NCBI RefSeq assembly: GCF_030272615.1
Contig: NC_081412.1
Span: forward strand, 692,794,083 to 692,858,082
DNA from: Cryptomeria japonica
Taxonomy: Eukaryota > Streptophyta > Pinopsida > Cupressales > Cupressaceae
Length of the DNA: 64,000 bases
Direction: 5' to 3'
The notes under the pieces are model-generated. The model ran no database searches. It worked only from the letters and a program-made list of their open reading frames with translations, and was not told where the DNA came from. Position numbers and translations under genes: made by a program. This document shows positions 1-10,376 of the stretch, piece by piece. Position 1 is the stretch's first letter. Each line of letters begins with the position of its first letter.

Positions 1-706
1 CATCAAGCTAACATGTTGAATCAGTTATTGCATCGGATATTGTTTTATCTGTAAATTGATTTTATTGTAATATCCTTTAGAGCCGACCTACTAAAATTGG
101 TCTTAGGTTATGATATAAATGTAAGATCTTATTTGTAAGATCGAATGTGGAATATGAAAAAGGATTGTGTAAAGGTATATGCGAGAGTAAGAAGAGCTAT
201 ACACACAGACATCATTTGAAGGTTGAAGGAAGGTTTTTTTGTGAAGACAATCAGAACTACACCGGTACTGAATCTAGCATAGAAAGATGTTAATCTGAGC
301 AGTACATTCTTATTGGATTTAACATCCAATTGTAGTCAGTGTGACTCCTATTTTTTGTTTGAGCAGTGAGCTCTAGGTGCTTGGCCTTTCTGCATGTGCA
401 GACCCCATTTGTATACACATACTATCTGTAGTAGTATCATCTGATTGTGGGTAAGGTTTCCCACCGTGGTTTTTCCCCTTATAGGGTTTCCATGTACAAA
501 TATTGGTGTTATATGTTGTAGATGACTTTGTCTTTTTTTTTCATGCATTAATCCTTACCGATATTGCAATTAACTAATAAAATTGTCTATTGGCATAAAA
601 GACAGGTTTACCGATATTAAGCATTAAGTTGGTTAAGTTGTTTTTTATTTGAATTCATTTGAGAACTGATTCACCCCCCTCTCTCAGTTGTCTCTGGAAC
701 CTAACA
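1..706 (+). repeat. 5' LTR of copia element A (left end outside window)
   Basis: This is the last 706 bases of a long terminal repeat. It matches 29531-30237, the end of the 3' LTR of the same element. It carries the U5 motif TTCACCCCCCTCTCTCAG near 670-686, ends in CA at 706, and is followed directly by a primer-binding site. Judging from the 3' copy, about 355 bases of this LTR lie before the window. Confidence 0.9.
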
Positions 707-720
707 ATTGGTATCAAAGC
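707..720 (+). other. Primer-binding site of element A
   Basis: ATTGGTATCAAAGC follows the LTR end. The core TGGTATCAAAGC differs by one base from the usual plant copia site TGGTATCAGAGC, complementary to the 3' end of initiator methionine tRNA. Confidence 0.85.
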
Positions 721-781
721 CTAGTCCTCTTTTTGTAGAAGTTTAATAGCTTGAGGAGATTCCACAGTCAAAATTGCAAAA

Positions 782-1506
782 CTTGAAAGCTTCCGGGTTA
801 GGTATGAAAATCTAAAAATGGAAGAAGATGAAAGGATTTCTGCTTTTATGTAAAGAGTCAATAAAATTGTTTTGGGTATTAAATGTTGTGGAGGAACCTT
901 AAGTGAAGATGAAATCATTTCAAAAAATTTAAGAGGATTGCCACTGGCATACAAAATGAAAGTTACTACTATAAATGAGTTAAGTACAATGCCTAATACA
1001 TCAGTAACTAAGGATACATTGATTGGAAAACTTTCAGCTTTTGAAATTGAGGAATTTGGTCTTGTTGATACTATAAAGATAGATTTAGCTTTTAAAGCAT
1101 CAACATCATCTGCACCATCATTTGACAAGTCTGATTGGAAAGCCTTTTATGCAAGAGAATTTGAGGAAAGCAGGAGAGAAAATGAAGAACTTGGAGAACT
1201 TGAAGCACTATTTGCAAGGAAAATGCCTAAAGGTCCAGTTGGAAGTAAGTATGAAGGTAAAGAACCCTTTAAATGTTTTAGCTATAATGAGATTGGTCAT
1301 ATGGCTTCAAGATGCCCTCATAGATACGCTAGACTAAGAGAAGAAGCTAGAAGAACATAAAAGCCTAACCCTGAATATGAAAGATGCAAATTTAAGAAGA
1401 ATAAAGACAAATCTTGTTATCTTGCTGATGAAGGAGTGATTGATGATTCTGATGAGGATCCAGTAGATAATGGATGGGTTTTTGTTGCTATAATAGAAGA
1501 TTAACC
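782..1506 (+). pseudogene. gag: Element A gag remnant (copia capsid/nucleocapsid)
   Basis: Gag forms the virus-like particle that packages element RNA. The frame shows a YENLKMEEDERISAF block and a following helical stretch typical of copia gag of the UBN2/DUF4219 type, then a charged linker and one zinc knuckle. The usual N-terminal part of gag is absent: recognisable coding begins only about 70 bases after the primer-binding site, so an internal 5' deletion is likely. There are in-frame stops at about 851 (after SAFM), 1358 and 1502. The zinc knuckle near 1270-1315 reads CFSYNEIGHMASRC, with the second cysteine changed to tyrosine, so zinc binding should be lost. The frame continues into protease, as expected for a single gag-pol polyprotein. 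Confidence 0.85.
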
Positions 1507-1795
1507 AGCACCTACTATTCAACCGGTAAAACAGGCCTTGGCAGCTAAAATCGAAGTTAAGGATGAATGGATCATTGATTCAGGATGCTCACATCATATG
1601 ACTGGTGATAAAAATAAATTCTTGACTTTTCAGGAATATAATGGAGGTCTAGTGAGATTTGGAGATGATAAAGCTTGTTTGATCAAAGGTAAAGGTACAA
1701 TATCTCTTGATGGTAAGCATAATACTGACAATGTTTACTATGTTGAAGGTTTAAAGCATAATCTTTTGAGTGTTGGTTAGTTGAGAAAGGATTTT
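1507..1795 (+). pseudogene. pro: Element A aspartic protease
   Basis: This copia protease domain cuts the gag-pol polyprotein. The active-site block WIIDSGCSHHMTGD sits near 1567-1608, with the catalytic D-S-G intact. It is followed by the expected conserved blocks around KGKGTISLDGK and NVYYVEGLKHNLLSVG. A TAG stop at 1778-1780 sits where other copia elements have glutamine (SVGQL or SVSQL). A one-base frame change occurs around 1795, because the integrase part continues in the next frame. The element could not express pol from this copy. Confidence 0.9.
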
Positions 1796-3128
1796 AGTTA
1801 CAATTCAAGAATGGAAAATGCAAAATCATGAATAGAACTAGTTTAGAAATTGCAATCGGTAATAAAACTAGAGGTAATATCTTTCATTTGAATAACAGTG
1901 AAAAGACATGCTTGATTGCACATATTGATGAAAGTTGGCTATGGCAAAAGAGACTCTGTCATGTAAATTTTGATTGCATGGTAAAAATCAGTACTACTAA
2001 GGTAGTTAGATATCTACCTAAGATTGTTAAGCCTCACAATCCGGTATGTAAGGAATGTCAATTTGGAAAACAAGTTAGAGCTACTTTCAAAAGTATTCCA
2101 GAAAAATCCAATAATTCTCTTGACTTAATTCATATTGATTTATGTGGTCTAGCTAGAACTAAAAGTTTACAAGGTGATAGATATTTCATGCTAATCATTG
2201 ATGACTATTCTAGAATGTGTTGGGTTACTTTTCTTAGAGAAAAATCAGAAGCACTTGGGAAGTTCAAACTATTCAAAGCAATGGTAGAAAATGAAACCAG
2301 TAAGAAAATTAAATGTTAGAGATCAAATCAAGGAGGAGAATTTACATCTAAGGAATTTAATGCATCTTGTGAAGTGAACGGAATTAGAAGACAACTATCA
2401 ATACCTCAGACACCACAGCAGAATGGAGTTGTAGAAAGAAAAAATAGAAATATCTTGGATGTAGCCAGAAGTATGTTATCAGAAGAAAACCTACCACATG
2501 TATATTGGAGAGAAGCAATAAGTACATTGGTCTATACATTCAACAAGGTTCACATCAAAGGTGAAACTGGTATGACCCCTGATGAACTATGGTTTGGTAT
2601 TACTCCTACTCTTAAATATTTTAGAATATTTGGAAGTAAATGCTATATTAGAAGAGATGAGTATATTGGCAAATTTGATCCTAGAAGTGATGAAGGAATA
2701 TTTCTTGGTTATTCATCTAAGAGTAAGGCATATAGATGTCTTAACAAAAGATTGTAGAAAATTGTTGAGAGTACAAATGTGAAGATTGATGAACAATTCA
2801 GAGGAACTTCAAGTTATATAGACTATGAACCGACAATAGAAATACTGACAAATGAACCTACACTGAACCCACTGGTATGGAATGAAGATCCAGTTACACC
2901 AGTATCATCTAAAAATTCTACAGTAATTGAGGAACAAAAACAAACAAAGACACCTCGGTATGTAAGACTGAATCACTCTGAAGATCAAATAATTGGAAAT
3001 AAGTATAGAGGAGTTATGACAAGAGGAAGATTGGAAAATGAAGAGGTGTGTCTTATTTCTCAAATTGAACCATCATCTATTAATGAGGCATGTGAAGATA
3101 AACACTCGATTAAAGCTATGGAAGAAGA
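1796..3128 (+). pseudogene. int: Element A integrase and start of the integrase-RT linker
   Basis: Integrase inserts the cDNA into the chromosome. The order visible is a GAG-pre-integrase zinc-binding block (LWQKRLCHVNFD, then CKECQFGK), the first catalytic aspartate in HIDLCG, then IDDYSRMCWV, and the catalytic glutamate in NGVVERKN near 2420-2445. The second catalytic aspartate, normally in RSD-x-GGEF, is asparagine here (AAT at 2326-2328). TAG stops lie at 2317-2319 and 2755-2757. After the core come the fold-back blocks FGSKCYIRRDE and EGIFLGYSSKSKAYRC, then an acidic linker (TPRYVRLNHSEDQIIG). The reading frame is cut at 3128 by element C1 and resumes at 6982. Confidence 0.9.
3124..3128. 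repeat. Target-site duplication of C1, left copy
   Basis: GAAGA stands directly before the TG end of C1 and matches 6977-6981 exactly. Confidence 0.9.
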
Positions 3129-4632
3129 TGATAACTTAATGATGAATGAATAGTACCAAACCGGTACTGAGAGGGGGGGTGAATCAGTACAGGCAAAAAC
3201 TTAACCTTAAACCGGTTGGTCAACTAACACTTATGCACTGACAAACAAACAATAGCACTGGTCCTTCAATAGAGTTCAACCGGAAAAACCCAGTGCAACT
3301 AAGACAAGCAAAGACCGGTTGACACTTATCTTCTCATATAATCTAACTCTTCATTCCCATTTCACTCTAATGCATGAACAAGCAATCTACCATCAAAGAT
3401 GTACATATTACAGTAAGATCAACATGCATCACCACTTAATCAGAAAACAATCATAACATCACATGAAGAAAACATCACACATGACACACATATTTTTCAT
3501 GTGGAAACCCAACTGGGAAAAACCACGGTGGGGATGAATACCCACAAGTTTGTTTTTGAACTCTTTGGAAGTCCATTCTGTTAGCAGCCTTGTCCGGTTA
3601 AAGAAAGATACAATAGGTTATGTTAGGAACCGACCTTGTTAGGGATCACCCGGTTAAGGGATGGCTACAATACCCAGTTAAGGGTTAAACCCTGTTAAGG
3701 GTACCTTGTTAGAGGATTTCAAGAACTCAATAGATAAAGGATATCAATGAACTCAATAGCTTCGAGTTACCCTATTAGAGGATTTTCAACAAGCCAGTTA
3801 AGGCTACCCTGTTAGGGGATTTCACAACTGTTGAAGTAGTTAAAGATCAACAGGTATATCAATGACTTGATAATAGCACTCAATGCCAATACAGATCCGG
3901 CTAAGCTCCTCTTCACCTTCTGCACTTACACTCTTCAGATATAACTTCTCTCCTCTAGTCTGAAAAGAATTAGGTATCTCTTCTCTTAGATACACATACA
4001 CAACTTTTGCCAACAAACTCTGAAAGAATCACAACATCGACCTTATAGGACAATAGATAAGTCAGTAGCATAAACCCTAAACCCTAGACCTGTCAGGTTA
4101 AGGAATTCAAACGGTTCAATCCTGACAGTTGATCATACTATAGTGAATGCAACAATCTTGATCCAATCTCAAGACATTCTCCATCATTATTTTTCCATCC
4201 ATTTCATGGCAGCTGATAACCCATCATATGTTATCACTGTTTACAGACTTCGCACATTCCCGAGGTAGATAGGAATACTCTTCTTTATGCAAGATCCTTC
4301 ACGCGCACAAGTCTTACATGGCAACACTATCTATTCTTCATTATCATGCTAACTTCATCACATAAAGATCACCGATTGAGTCACACAGGCTTGAGATACT
4401 CCAACCAGAAATCCTGAAGTGGAAAATACCTACCAATCGGTAGTCATATAATGCTTCCATGTGTCGGTTCCCATGACTACATGTCGGTTCACCTTGAACA
4501 AATATACCACTTTACTTTGGCATATATATATCGGTTCTCACATATGTCGGTTCTCTCTTCATATCACATATTGACATCAATGACAACATACAATATCATT
4601 ATGTCTTCATACCGGTTCACATAATGCCAACA
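3129..4632 (-). repeat. 3' LTR of C1
   Basis: It starts TGATAACTTAATGATG and ends ATGCCAACA. Bases 3160-3190 hold the complement of the U5 motif (GAGAGGGGGGGTGAATCAG). The end at 4450-4620, which is U3 in element orientation, carries several copies of a (T)ACCGGTTCAC-like motif. Confidence 0.9.
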
Positions 4633-4875
4633 ATCTCCCCCTTTGGCATTGATGGCAATATACAAAGATATCTTTCTGCAAACTCATCTTCTCCACAATT
4701 TCTGTAGATATCTTCTCCACTACACTTCTTCTCCCCCTTTGACAACAATGCCAAAGTGGAGGCACAAACATCCCTATTCCATTATGTTGCTCCCCTTGAG
4801 GAGTAGCATCCTTCAACACATCAATCAAAAAAAAATTTGACTATGCAATACTTGACTGATGTGGAACAAATAATT
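4633..4875 (-). other. C1 3' untranslated region with polypurine tracts
   Basis: Read on the minus strand, AAAGGGGGAGAT abuts the LTR at 4633-4646. Further GGGGGAG- or GGGGAG-like tracts lie near 4730 and 4795. No coding potential is seen between these and the pol stop at 4876-4878. Confidence 0.8.
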
Positions 4876-6102
4876 TTAATTTACCTCCTGAAGGGGCAGT
4901 ACCCCCAATTCACCTCTTAAATACTCAAATGTAGTCTTTGGGAGAGGCTTGGTGAAAATGTCTGCTAACTGCTCCTTACTAGAAACATGTTCCAATGCAA
5001 TCTCTTTATTTTGAACCTTTTCCCTCAAGAAATGATACTTAAGCTCAAAATGCTTGGTTCTAGAATGTAAAACCAGATTCTTTGAAATATTGATAGGACT
5101 TGTGTTATCACAGAATATACTTACTGGTTCAGATATAGGGATTTTGAAGCCATCTAATACATGCTTCATCCAAATTGTCTAAGTGCAGTTCATGAAAGCT
5201 GCAACATACTCTGCTTCCATTGTAGACTGAGAGATATAGCTCTGCTTCTTACTCATCCATGAGACTAGTCTACCACCGAGAAACAATGCACCACCAGTTG
5301 TGCTTTTCTGATCATCCACATTACCTACCCAATCAGCATCTGTGAATACTTTCAGGTTGAAATCATTGTTGTATGGGTACCACAATCCATAGTCAACTGG
5401 TCCCTTCAGATACCTAAGAATCTGCTTGACTCCAACCAAGTGGGATTCTCTTGGACTTTTCTGGAACCTTGCAATAACGCCAACTGCATGTGCAATATCT
5501 GGTCTGCTATGCACTACATAATGAAACTTACCAATCATTGATCAATATTCCTTCTCATCAACAAATGCAGAATCATCTTCTTTTGATAATTTGCAACCGG
5601 TCACCATCAATGTACCAACCAGTTTGCTATCTTCCATGCCAAAGGTCTTCAACACCTCTTTGACAGATTTGGACTAAGTGATAAAGATTCCATCTTTCAT
5701 CTGCTAGATCTGCAGTCCAATAAAGAACTTAATCTCCCCTATGAGTGACATCTCAAACTCTTCCTTTATCTCATTAGAAAACTCATGACTCACCTTGTCA
5801 TCTCCACCAAAGATAATGTCATCAACAAAAACTTCACAGATCAGGATCTGATCTCTTTCATATTTCAAGTAGATATTGCTATCTTCACTTGTTCTCTCAA
5901 ATCCAATCTTCACAAGATGGGAATGTAGACATTCATACCATGCTCTAGGTGCCTGCTTTAGACCATATAAAGCTTTATGTAGCCTACACACCATATCACT
6001 ATCTTCAGATAGGGAAAACCCATCTGGTTTCTCTATATACACCTCCTCTTCAAGTACACCATTGAGGAATGCAGATTTTACATCCATTTGATGTACCCTG
6101 CT
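4876..6102 (-). pseudogene. pol: C1 reverse transcriptase-RNase H fragment
   Basis: On the minus strand from 6087 the copia RT core is clear: MDVKSAFLNG, then ALYGLKQAPRAWYE, then the catalytic VFVDDIIFGG near 5810-5840. It continues through the RT thumb and RNase H (KVFTDADWVGN, STMEAEYVA, IFCDNTSPI, HSRTKHFELKYHFLRE) to the usual end KEQLADIFTKPLP. At least four stops interrupt it, several where glutamine is expected (for instance before TIW at about 5179 and after GLQI at about 5704). The N-terminal half of RT is missing because of a deletion that joins this region to LTR sequence at about 6100. Confidence 0.92.
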
Positions 6103-6976
6103 AGAGGATTTTCAACAAGCCGGTTAAGGCTACCTTATTAGGGGATTTCACAATTGTTGAAGTAGTTAAATATCAATAGGTATATCAATGACCTGATAAT
6201 AGCACACTCAATGCCAATGCAGATCTGCTTAAGCTCCTCTTCACCTTCTGCACTTACACTCTTCAGATATAACTTCTCTCCTCTAGTCTGGCAAGAATCA
6301 CGTATCTCTTCTCTTAGATACACACACAGAACTTTTGCCAACAAACTCTGAAAGAATCACAACATCAACCTTATAGGACAACAAATAGGTCGGTAGCATA
6401 AACCCTAAACCCTAGACCTATTAGGTTAAGGAATTCAAATGGTTCAATTCTGATCATTGATCATACTGTATTGAATGCAACAGTCTTGATCCAATCTCAA
6501 GACATTCTCCATCATTCATTTTCCACCGGTTTCATGGCAGCTGATAACCCATCACATGTTATCACCATTTACAGACTTCACACATTCCCAAGGTAGATAG
6601 GAATACTCTTCTTTATTCAAGATCCTTTACGCGCACAAGGTTTACATGGCAATACTATCTGTTCTTCATTATCATGCTAACTTCATCACATAAAGATCAC
6701 CAATTGAGTCACAAGGGCTTGAGATACTCCAACCGGAAATCCTGAAGTGGAAACTACCTACCAACCGATAGTCATACAATGCTTGCATGTGTCGGTTCCC
6801 ATGACTACATGTTGGTTCACCTTGACATGCCAGTTCACCTTGAACAAATATACCACTTTACTTTGGCATATATACCGGTTCTCACATATGCCAGTTCTCT
6901 CTTCATATCACATATTGACATCAATGACAACATACAATATCATTATGTCCTCATACCGGTTCACGTAATGCCAATA
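6100..6976 (-). repeat. Truncated 5' LTR of C1
   Basis: It aligns with 3772-4632 of the other C1 LTR. The first 640 bases or so are missing. At the junction, RT sequence (about 6092-6102) passes into LTR sequence through a shared TAC(C) of microhomology. Confidence 0.88.
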
Positions 6977-6981
6977 GAAGA
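6977..6981. repeat. Target-site duplication of C1, right copy
   Basis: GAAGA, identical to 3124-3128. Element A's pol frame resumes at 6982. Confidence 0.9.
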
Positions 6982-8455
6982 ATTAGAGGAAATTGAGAAA
7001 AATAACACTTGGACATTAGTTCCCCGGCCTAAAGACAAAAATGTGATTGGAACCAAATGGGTATTTAGAAACAAACTTAATGAAGATGGTAAGGTAATCA
7101 GAAATAAAGAAAGACTAGTGTGTAAGGGATATTCTCAGAAATAAGGAATTGATTATAATGAGACCTTTGCATCGGTAGCTAGAATTGGGGTAGTTAGATT
7201 ATTCTTGGCTTTTGCAGCACACAAGAACAACAAAGTATATCAAATGGATATTAAATATGCATTTCTGAATAGAGATCTTGAAGAAGAAGTTTACATTGAA
7301 CAACCCAATGGATTTTCTTTGATAGATAACAAAGATATGGTTTGCAGGTTAAGGAAAGCTTTGTATGGGTTGAAGCAAGCTCCAAGAGCTTGGTATGAAA
7401 GATTGGATAAGTATCTTTTGATGATTGGTTTTTCTAAAGGTAATGCTGATAGCAACTTATATTATAAAGTGACTAATGATGACATCTTGGTTATAGAAGT
7501 TTTTGTTGATGATATAATCTTTGGAGGAGAAGGTGGATTATGTAAAGACTTTTCTATTGAAATGCAACAAGAATTTGAAATGTCTATGATTGGAGAAATA
7601 AAATTCTTTTTAGGATTACAGATTTCTCAGATTGATAAAGGTATATTCTTGAGTCAATTCAAGTACTTGAAGGAGTTACTAAAGAAATTTGGGATGGAGA
7701 ACTCTAAACTGATAAGCACACCTATGACTACAAATGACAAATTATCACTAAGGGATGAATCTACACCTTCTAATCCGACTAGGTACAAATCTATGATAGG
7801 AAATTTACTATATTTGACACAAACTAGACCTAATATCATGAATGTATTATGTATTATTTCAAGATTTTAGAGTAATCCTAGAGAAAATCATGAATCAGCT
7901 ATAAAAAAGATTTTTCGGTACTTACAAGGCACTACAAATTTTGGATTATGGCATCCTAGAGATGAAAACTTTGAATTATGTGCATACATAGATGCAAATT
8001 GGGCAGGAGATGTGGATAATAGAAAAAGCACTACCGGTGGAGCATTTTTTTTTTGAAGCAGATTAATTTCTTGGCTGAGTAAGAAACAAAGTTGTACATC
8101 TTTATCAACAGCAGAATCAAAATATGTTGCAGTAGCAACTAACTATACACAAGTATTATGGCTCAAGCAAATATTGAGGGACATAAAGGTAAAATGTAAG
8201 GAACCTATTACTATCTATTGTGACAACACTGTAGTAATTGATATATTTAAGAATCTGGTATTACACTCTAAAACCAAACATGTTTCTATCAAACTAAATT
8301 TTCTAAGGGAAAATGTCGAAGCAAAAGAAATAAAACTGGTTTATGTGAATACTAAAGAGTAGATTGCAGATATTTTCACTAAACCTTTGCCTAAGGAGAC
8401 TTTTTAATATCTCAGAGATCAGCTTGGGGTCATATCCCCACCAGAAGAGACTTAG
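6982..8455 (+). pseudogene. pol: Element A reverse transcriptase and RNase H
   Basis: RT copies element RNA into DNA and RNase H removes the RNA strand. The frame is phased so that it continues exactly from 3128 once one copy of the duplication is counted. RT blocks in order: KNNTWTLVPRPKDKNVIGTK, YQMDIKYAFLN, ALYGLKQAPRAWYE, and the catalytic FVDD at 7502-7513. RNase H shows YIDANWAGD, STAESKYVAVA, IYCDNTVVID and the terminal DIFTKPLPKE. Stops occur at 7141-7143, 7868-7870, about 8056 (in a T-run) and 8360-8362, mostly replacing glutamine. The natural end is the TAG at 8453-8455. The polymerase motif itself is intact, but the protein could not be made. Confidence 0.92.
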
Positions 8456-8825
8456 AAAGTTGATGTTTGTCATCAACTAGCATAATTAACAGTGAAATAT
8501 TTTACTCCGGCTTTGATGAGGAAGGTACTTCTCAGGGGGAGTAGTTGGTATATTGAATTGGTTGGTATTTTGTATCTGAAAATGGTTGTTTTACTACTTT
8601 GGCATTTGATGTCAAAGGGGGAGAGATTGATATGGAAAAACACATTATCTTTTGGGGAGAGATTATTCATTTGGGGATAGATTGTTATTTTGGAGAGACT
8701 GATTACTCTCTGTATCTGCATTTTGATTTCTAGTTATAATCTCTTTGGGAGATTGTTGGTTTTTGGTATTTGGCATTTTGATGGTTTTTCCATCTTGTGT
8801 TGCTGTCAATGCCAAAGGGGGAGAT
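8456..8825 (+). other. Element A 3' untranslated region and polypurine tracts
   Basis: AAAGGGGGAGAT at 8814-8825 abuts the 3' LTR and is the likely plus-strand primer. Two further tracts, AGGGGGAG near 8535 and AAAGGGGGAGAG near 8614, lie upstream. No gene is seen. Confidence 0.82.
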
Positions 8826-9109
8826 TGTTGGTATTTTGGTGTGGTTTTATCATTGATGTCAACACCTACTAACAATTATCAACTCTGGCACTTTGGAGAA
8901 TCAGCAACATTCACCGAGAAGCAAGTGACTTATGCACAGTCACCGGTATCTAGTACGCTGATAGGATGTAATGATCACCGGCACTTGGAATGGCATATAA
9001 AACACCTGGTTATATTGAAGACATCGTTTGGACACTTTGTCTTGAAGATTTGTTTATTGGCATATTCGTACTTGCATATTTGTTGTTATTGGCAAATAGG
9101 TCCAGGTTA
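8826..9109 (+). repeat. 3' LTR of element A, left part
   Basis: It starts TGTTGGTATTTTGG after the polypurine tract. A TATA-like TATAAAAC lies at 8997-9004. It is interrupted after GGTTA (9105-9109) by element B and continues at 29460. Confidence 0.88.
9105..9109. repeat. Target-site duplication of B, left copy
   Basis: GGTTA, identical to 29455-29459. Confidence 0.88.
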
Positions 9110-10326
9110 AGTTGGCATTTTTTATGATTATGTTGTGATTGTCATTGATGGACATACACTAGCTTCGAGAACACTTTTGGTAGGAATGAGTTATGCTCAA
9201 CTGGTATTTGTTCCTAACTGGTATTATGTAGTAGTCTTGAGACTATCGGTGTTATGCAAAAAAGTGTTTACCGATCTCAAGCGGTATGAAGACCCAAGCG
9301 GCATCAAGACCTCAAGCGGTTCGAGGATCTCAAGTGGAATAGAATGAAGGAACTAACGCAACAATTATCATTTTCCTACTCTTCATTTTTGTCAAACTGG
9401 TAATCTATTTAATAACTGAACCGGTATTACTCTGAGTTACCAACTGGTAATCGGTAAATGTATGAGCCGGTAATACTCTATGATGAGTTACCAACCATTA
9501 TTATTTTTTGTGATGAGTTACCATCCACTGACACTTTGGCGGTGATTTTGTGCCATGTTACCAAATGAGTCTAGATACACTAAACCTAGGAACTTGCAAT
9601 GTAATCCTATTGGACCAACATGAAATCAAATTCCTTTATAAGGACATCATGTCTAGGGTTTTAGTATGTATGTATGTGTGTAGCTGTTAGGCTTTTGGTG
9701 GTTGATGAAGTTCTTGTATGTGCGATCTTAACTGAGAAGATCAAGTCTGTGTGTTATAATAGAGTGTGGATTTAATAAAGACTAAAGTAATGCTAAAATG
9801 CATTAGCAATGAGCTACCATGGATCTAATCAAGCAGATTGTGCCATTTGCTAGATCTTCACTTATTGATTACTCACATCTTTGACAAGTCAGAAACCCTT
9901 AATTGGGTAGGCCCAGAAAATCCTTTGTAAATCCTCTAACAAGTTGATTCACATCTATGGATCTGAAATCCTCTCACAAGGTAGTCTTTAATTAGACTTA
10001 TCTCCTAATAGAGATTGAGATTCCTAATGAGATCTGTTCTAGTAAAGAACATTGTATGACCTTAACCGGTCTAGTTACTATTCTGCAGATAGTTACTTGT
10101 GAGTTTCATCTCACCATGGTTTTTCCCATTTGGGTTTCCATGTCTAAATCTCTTGTGTTATGGTGATTGTTCTTGTGTGGGTGAATGCCTTATTTCTATT
10201 TGGTTTGCATTTGTGTTAACCAGTTTGTTAGTGAAACTATTTTACCGGTTTACTGCTAGACTGTTAAAGTGTTTAAGTATAGTATTTTTTGGAATACTAA
10301 TTCACCCCCCCTCTTAGTATTCATCA
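9110..10326 (+). repeat. 5' LTR of element B
   Basis: It is about 1.2 kb, begins (A/T)GTTGGCATTTT and ends TATTCATCA. It contains several spaced GAGTTACCAAC-CGGTAAT-type repeats at 9410-9540 and the U5 motif TTCACCCCCCCTCTTAGTA at 10301-10319. It matches 28222-29454 closely. Confidence 0.92.
9608..9645 (+). promoter_or_regulatory. Candidate LTR promoter (CCAAT and TATA-like boxes)
   Basis: CTATTGG (an inverted CCAAT box) is followed about 25 bases later by CTTTATAAGGAC. The same pair is present in the B 3' LTR at 28719-28754 and, on the other strand, in both F LTRs. Conservation across copies favours a functional Pol II promoter; this is inference. Confidence 0.5.
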
Positions 10327-10340
10327 ATTGGTATCAGAGC
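10327..10340 (+). other. Primer-binding site of element B
   Basis: ATTGGTATCAGAGC directly follows the LTR. It is the standard initiator-methionine tRNA site used by plant copia elements. Confidence 0.92.
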
Positions 10341-10376
10341 CAACCTTTCTATAAGTCTAACCACTTCGAAAGAGAT

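Larger units (their letters stand above)
3129..6976 (-). mobile_element. Element C1: deleted minus-strand copia, inserted in element A pol
   Basis: The layout, left to right, is a complete LTR, a 3' untranslated stretch, the RT-RNase H part of pol on the minus strand, then a truncated second LTR. The right LTR ends CCAATA in place of CCAACA. Perfect 5-bp duplications flank it. Primer-binding site, gag, protease, integrase, the start of RT and part of the 5' LTR are gone. Its LTRs belong to the same family as those of K (46331 and 59928). Confidence 0.92.
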
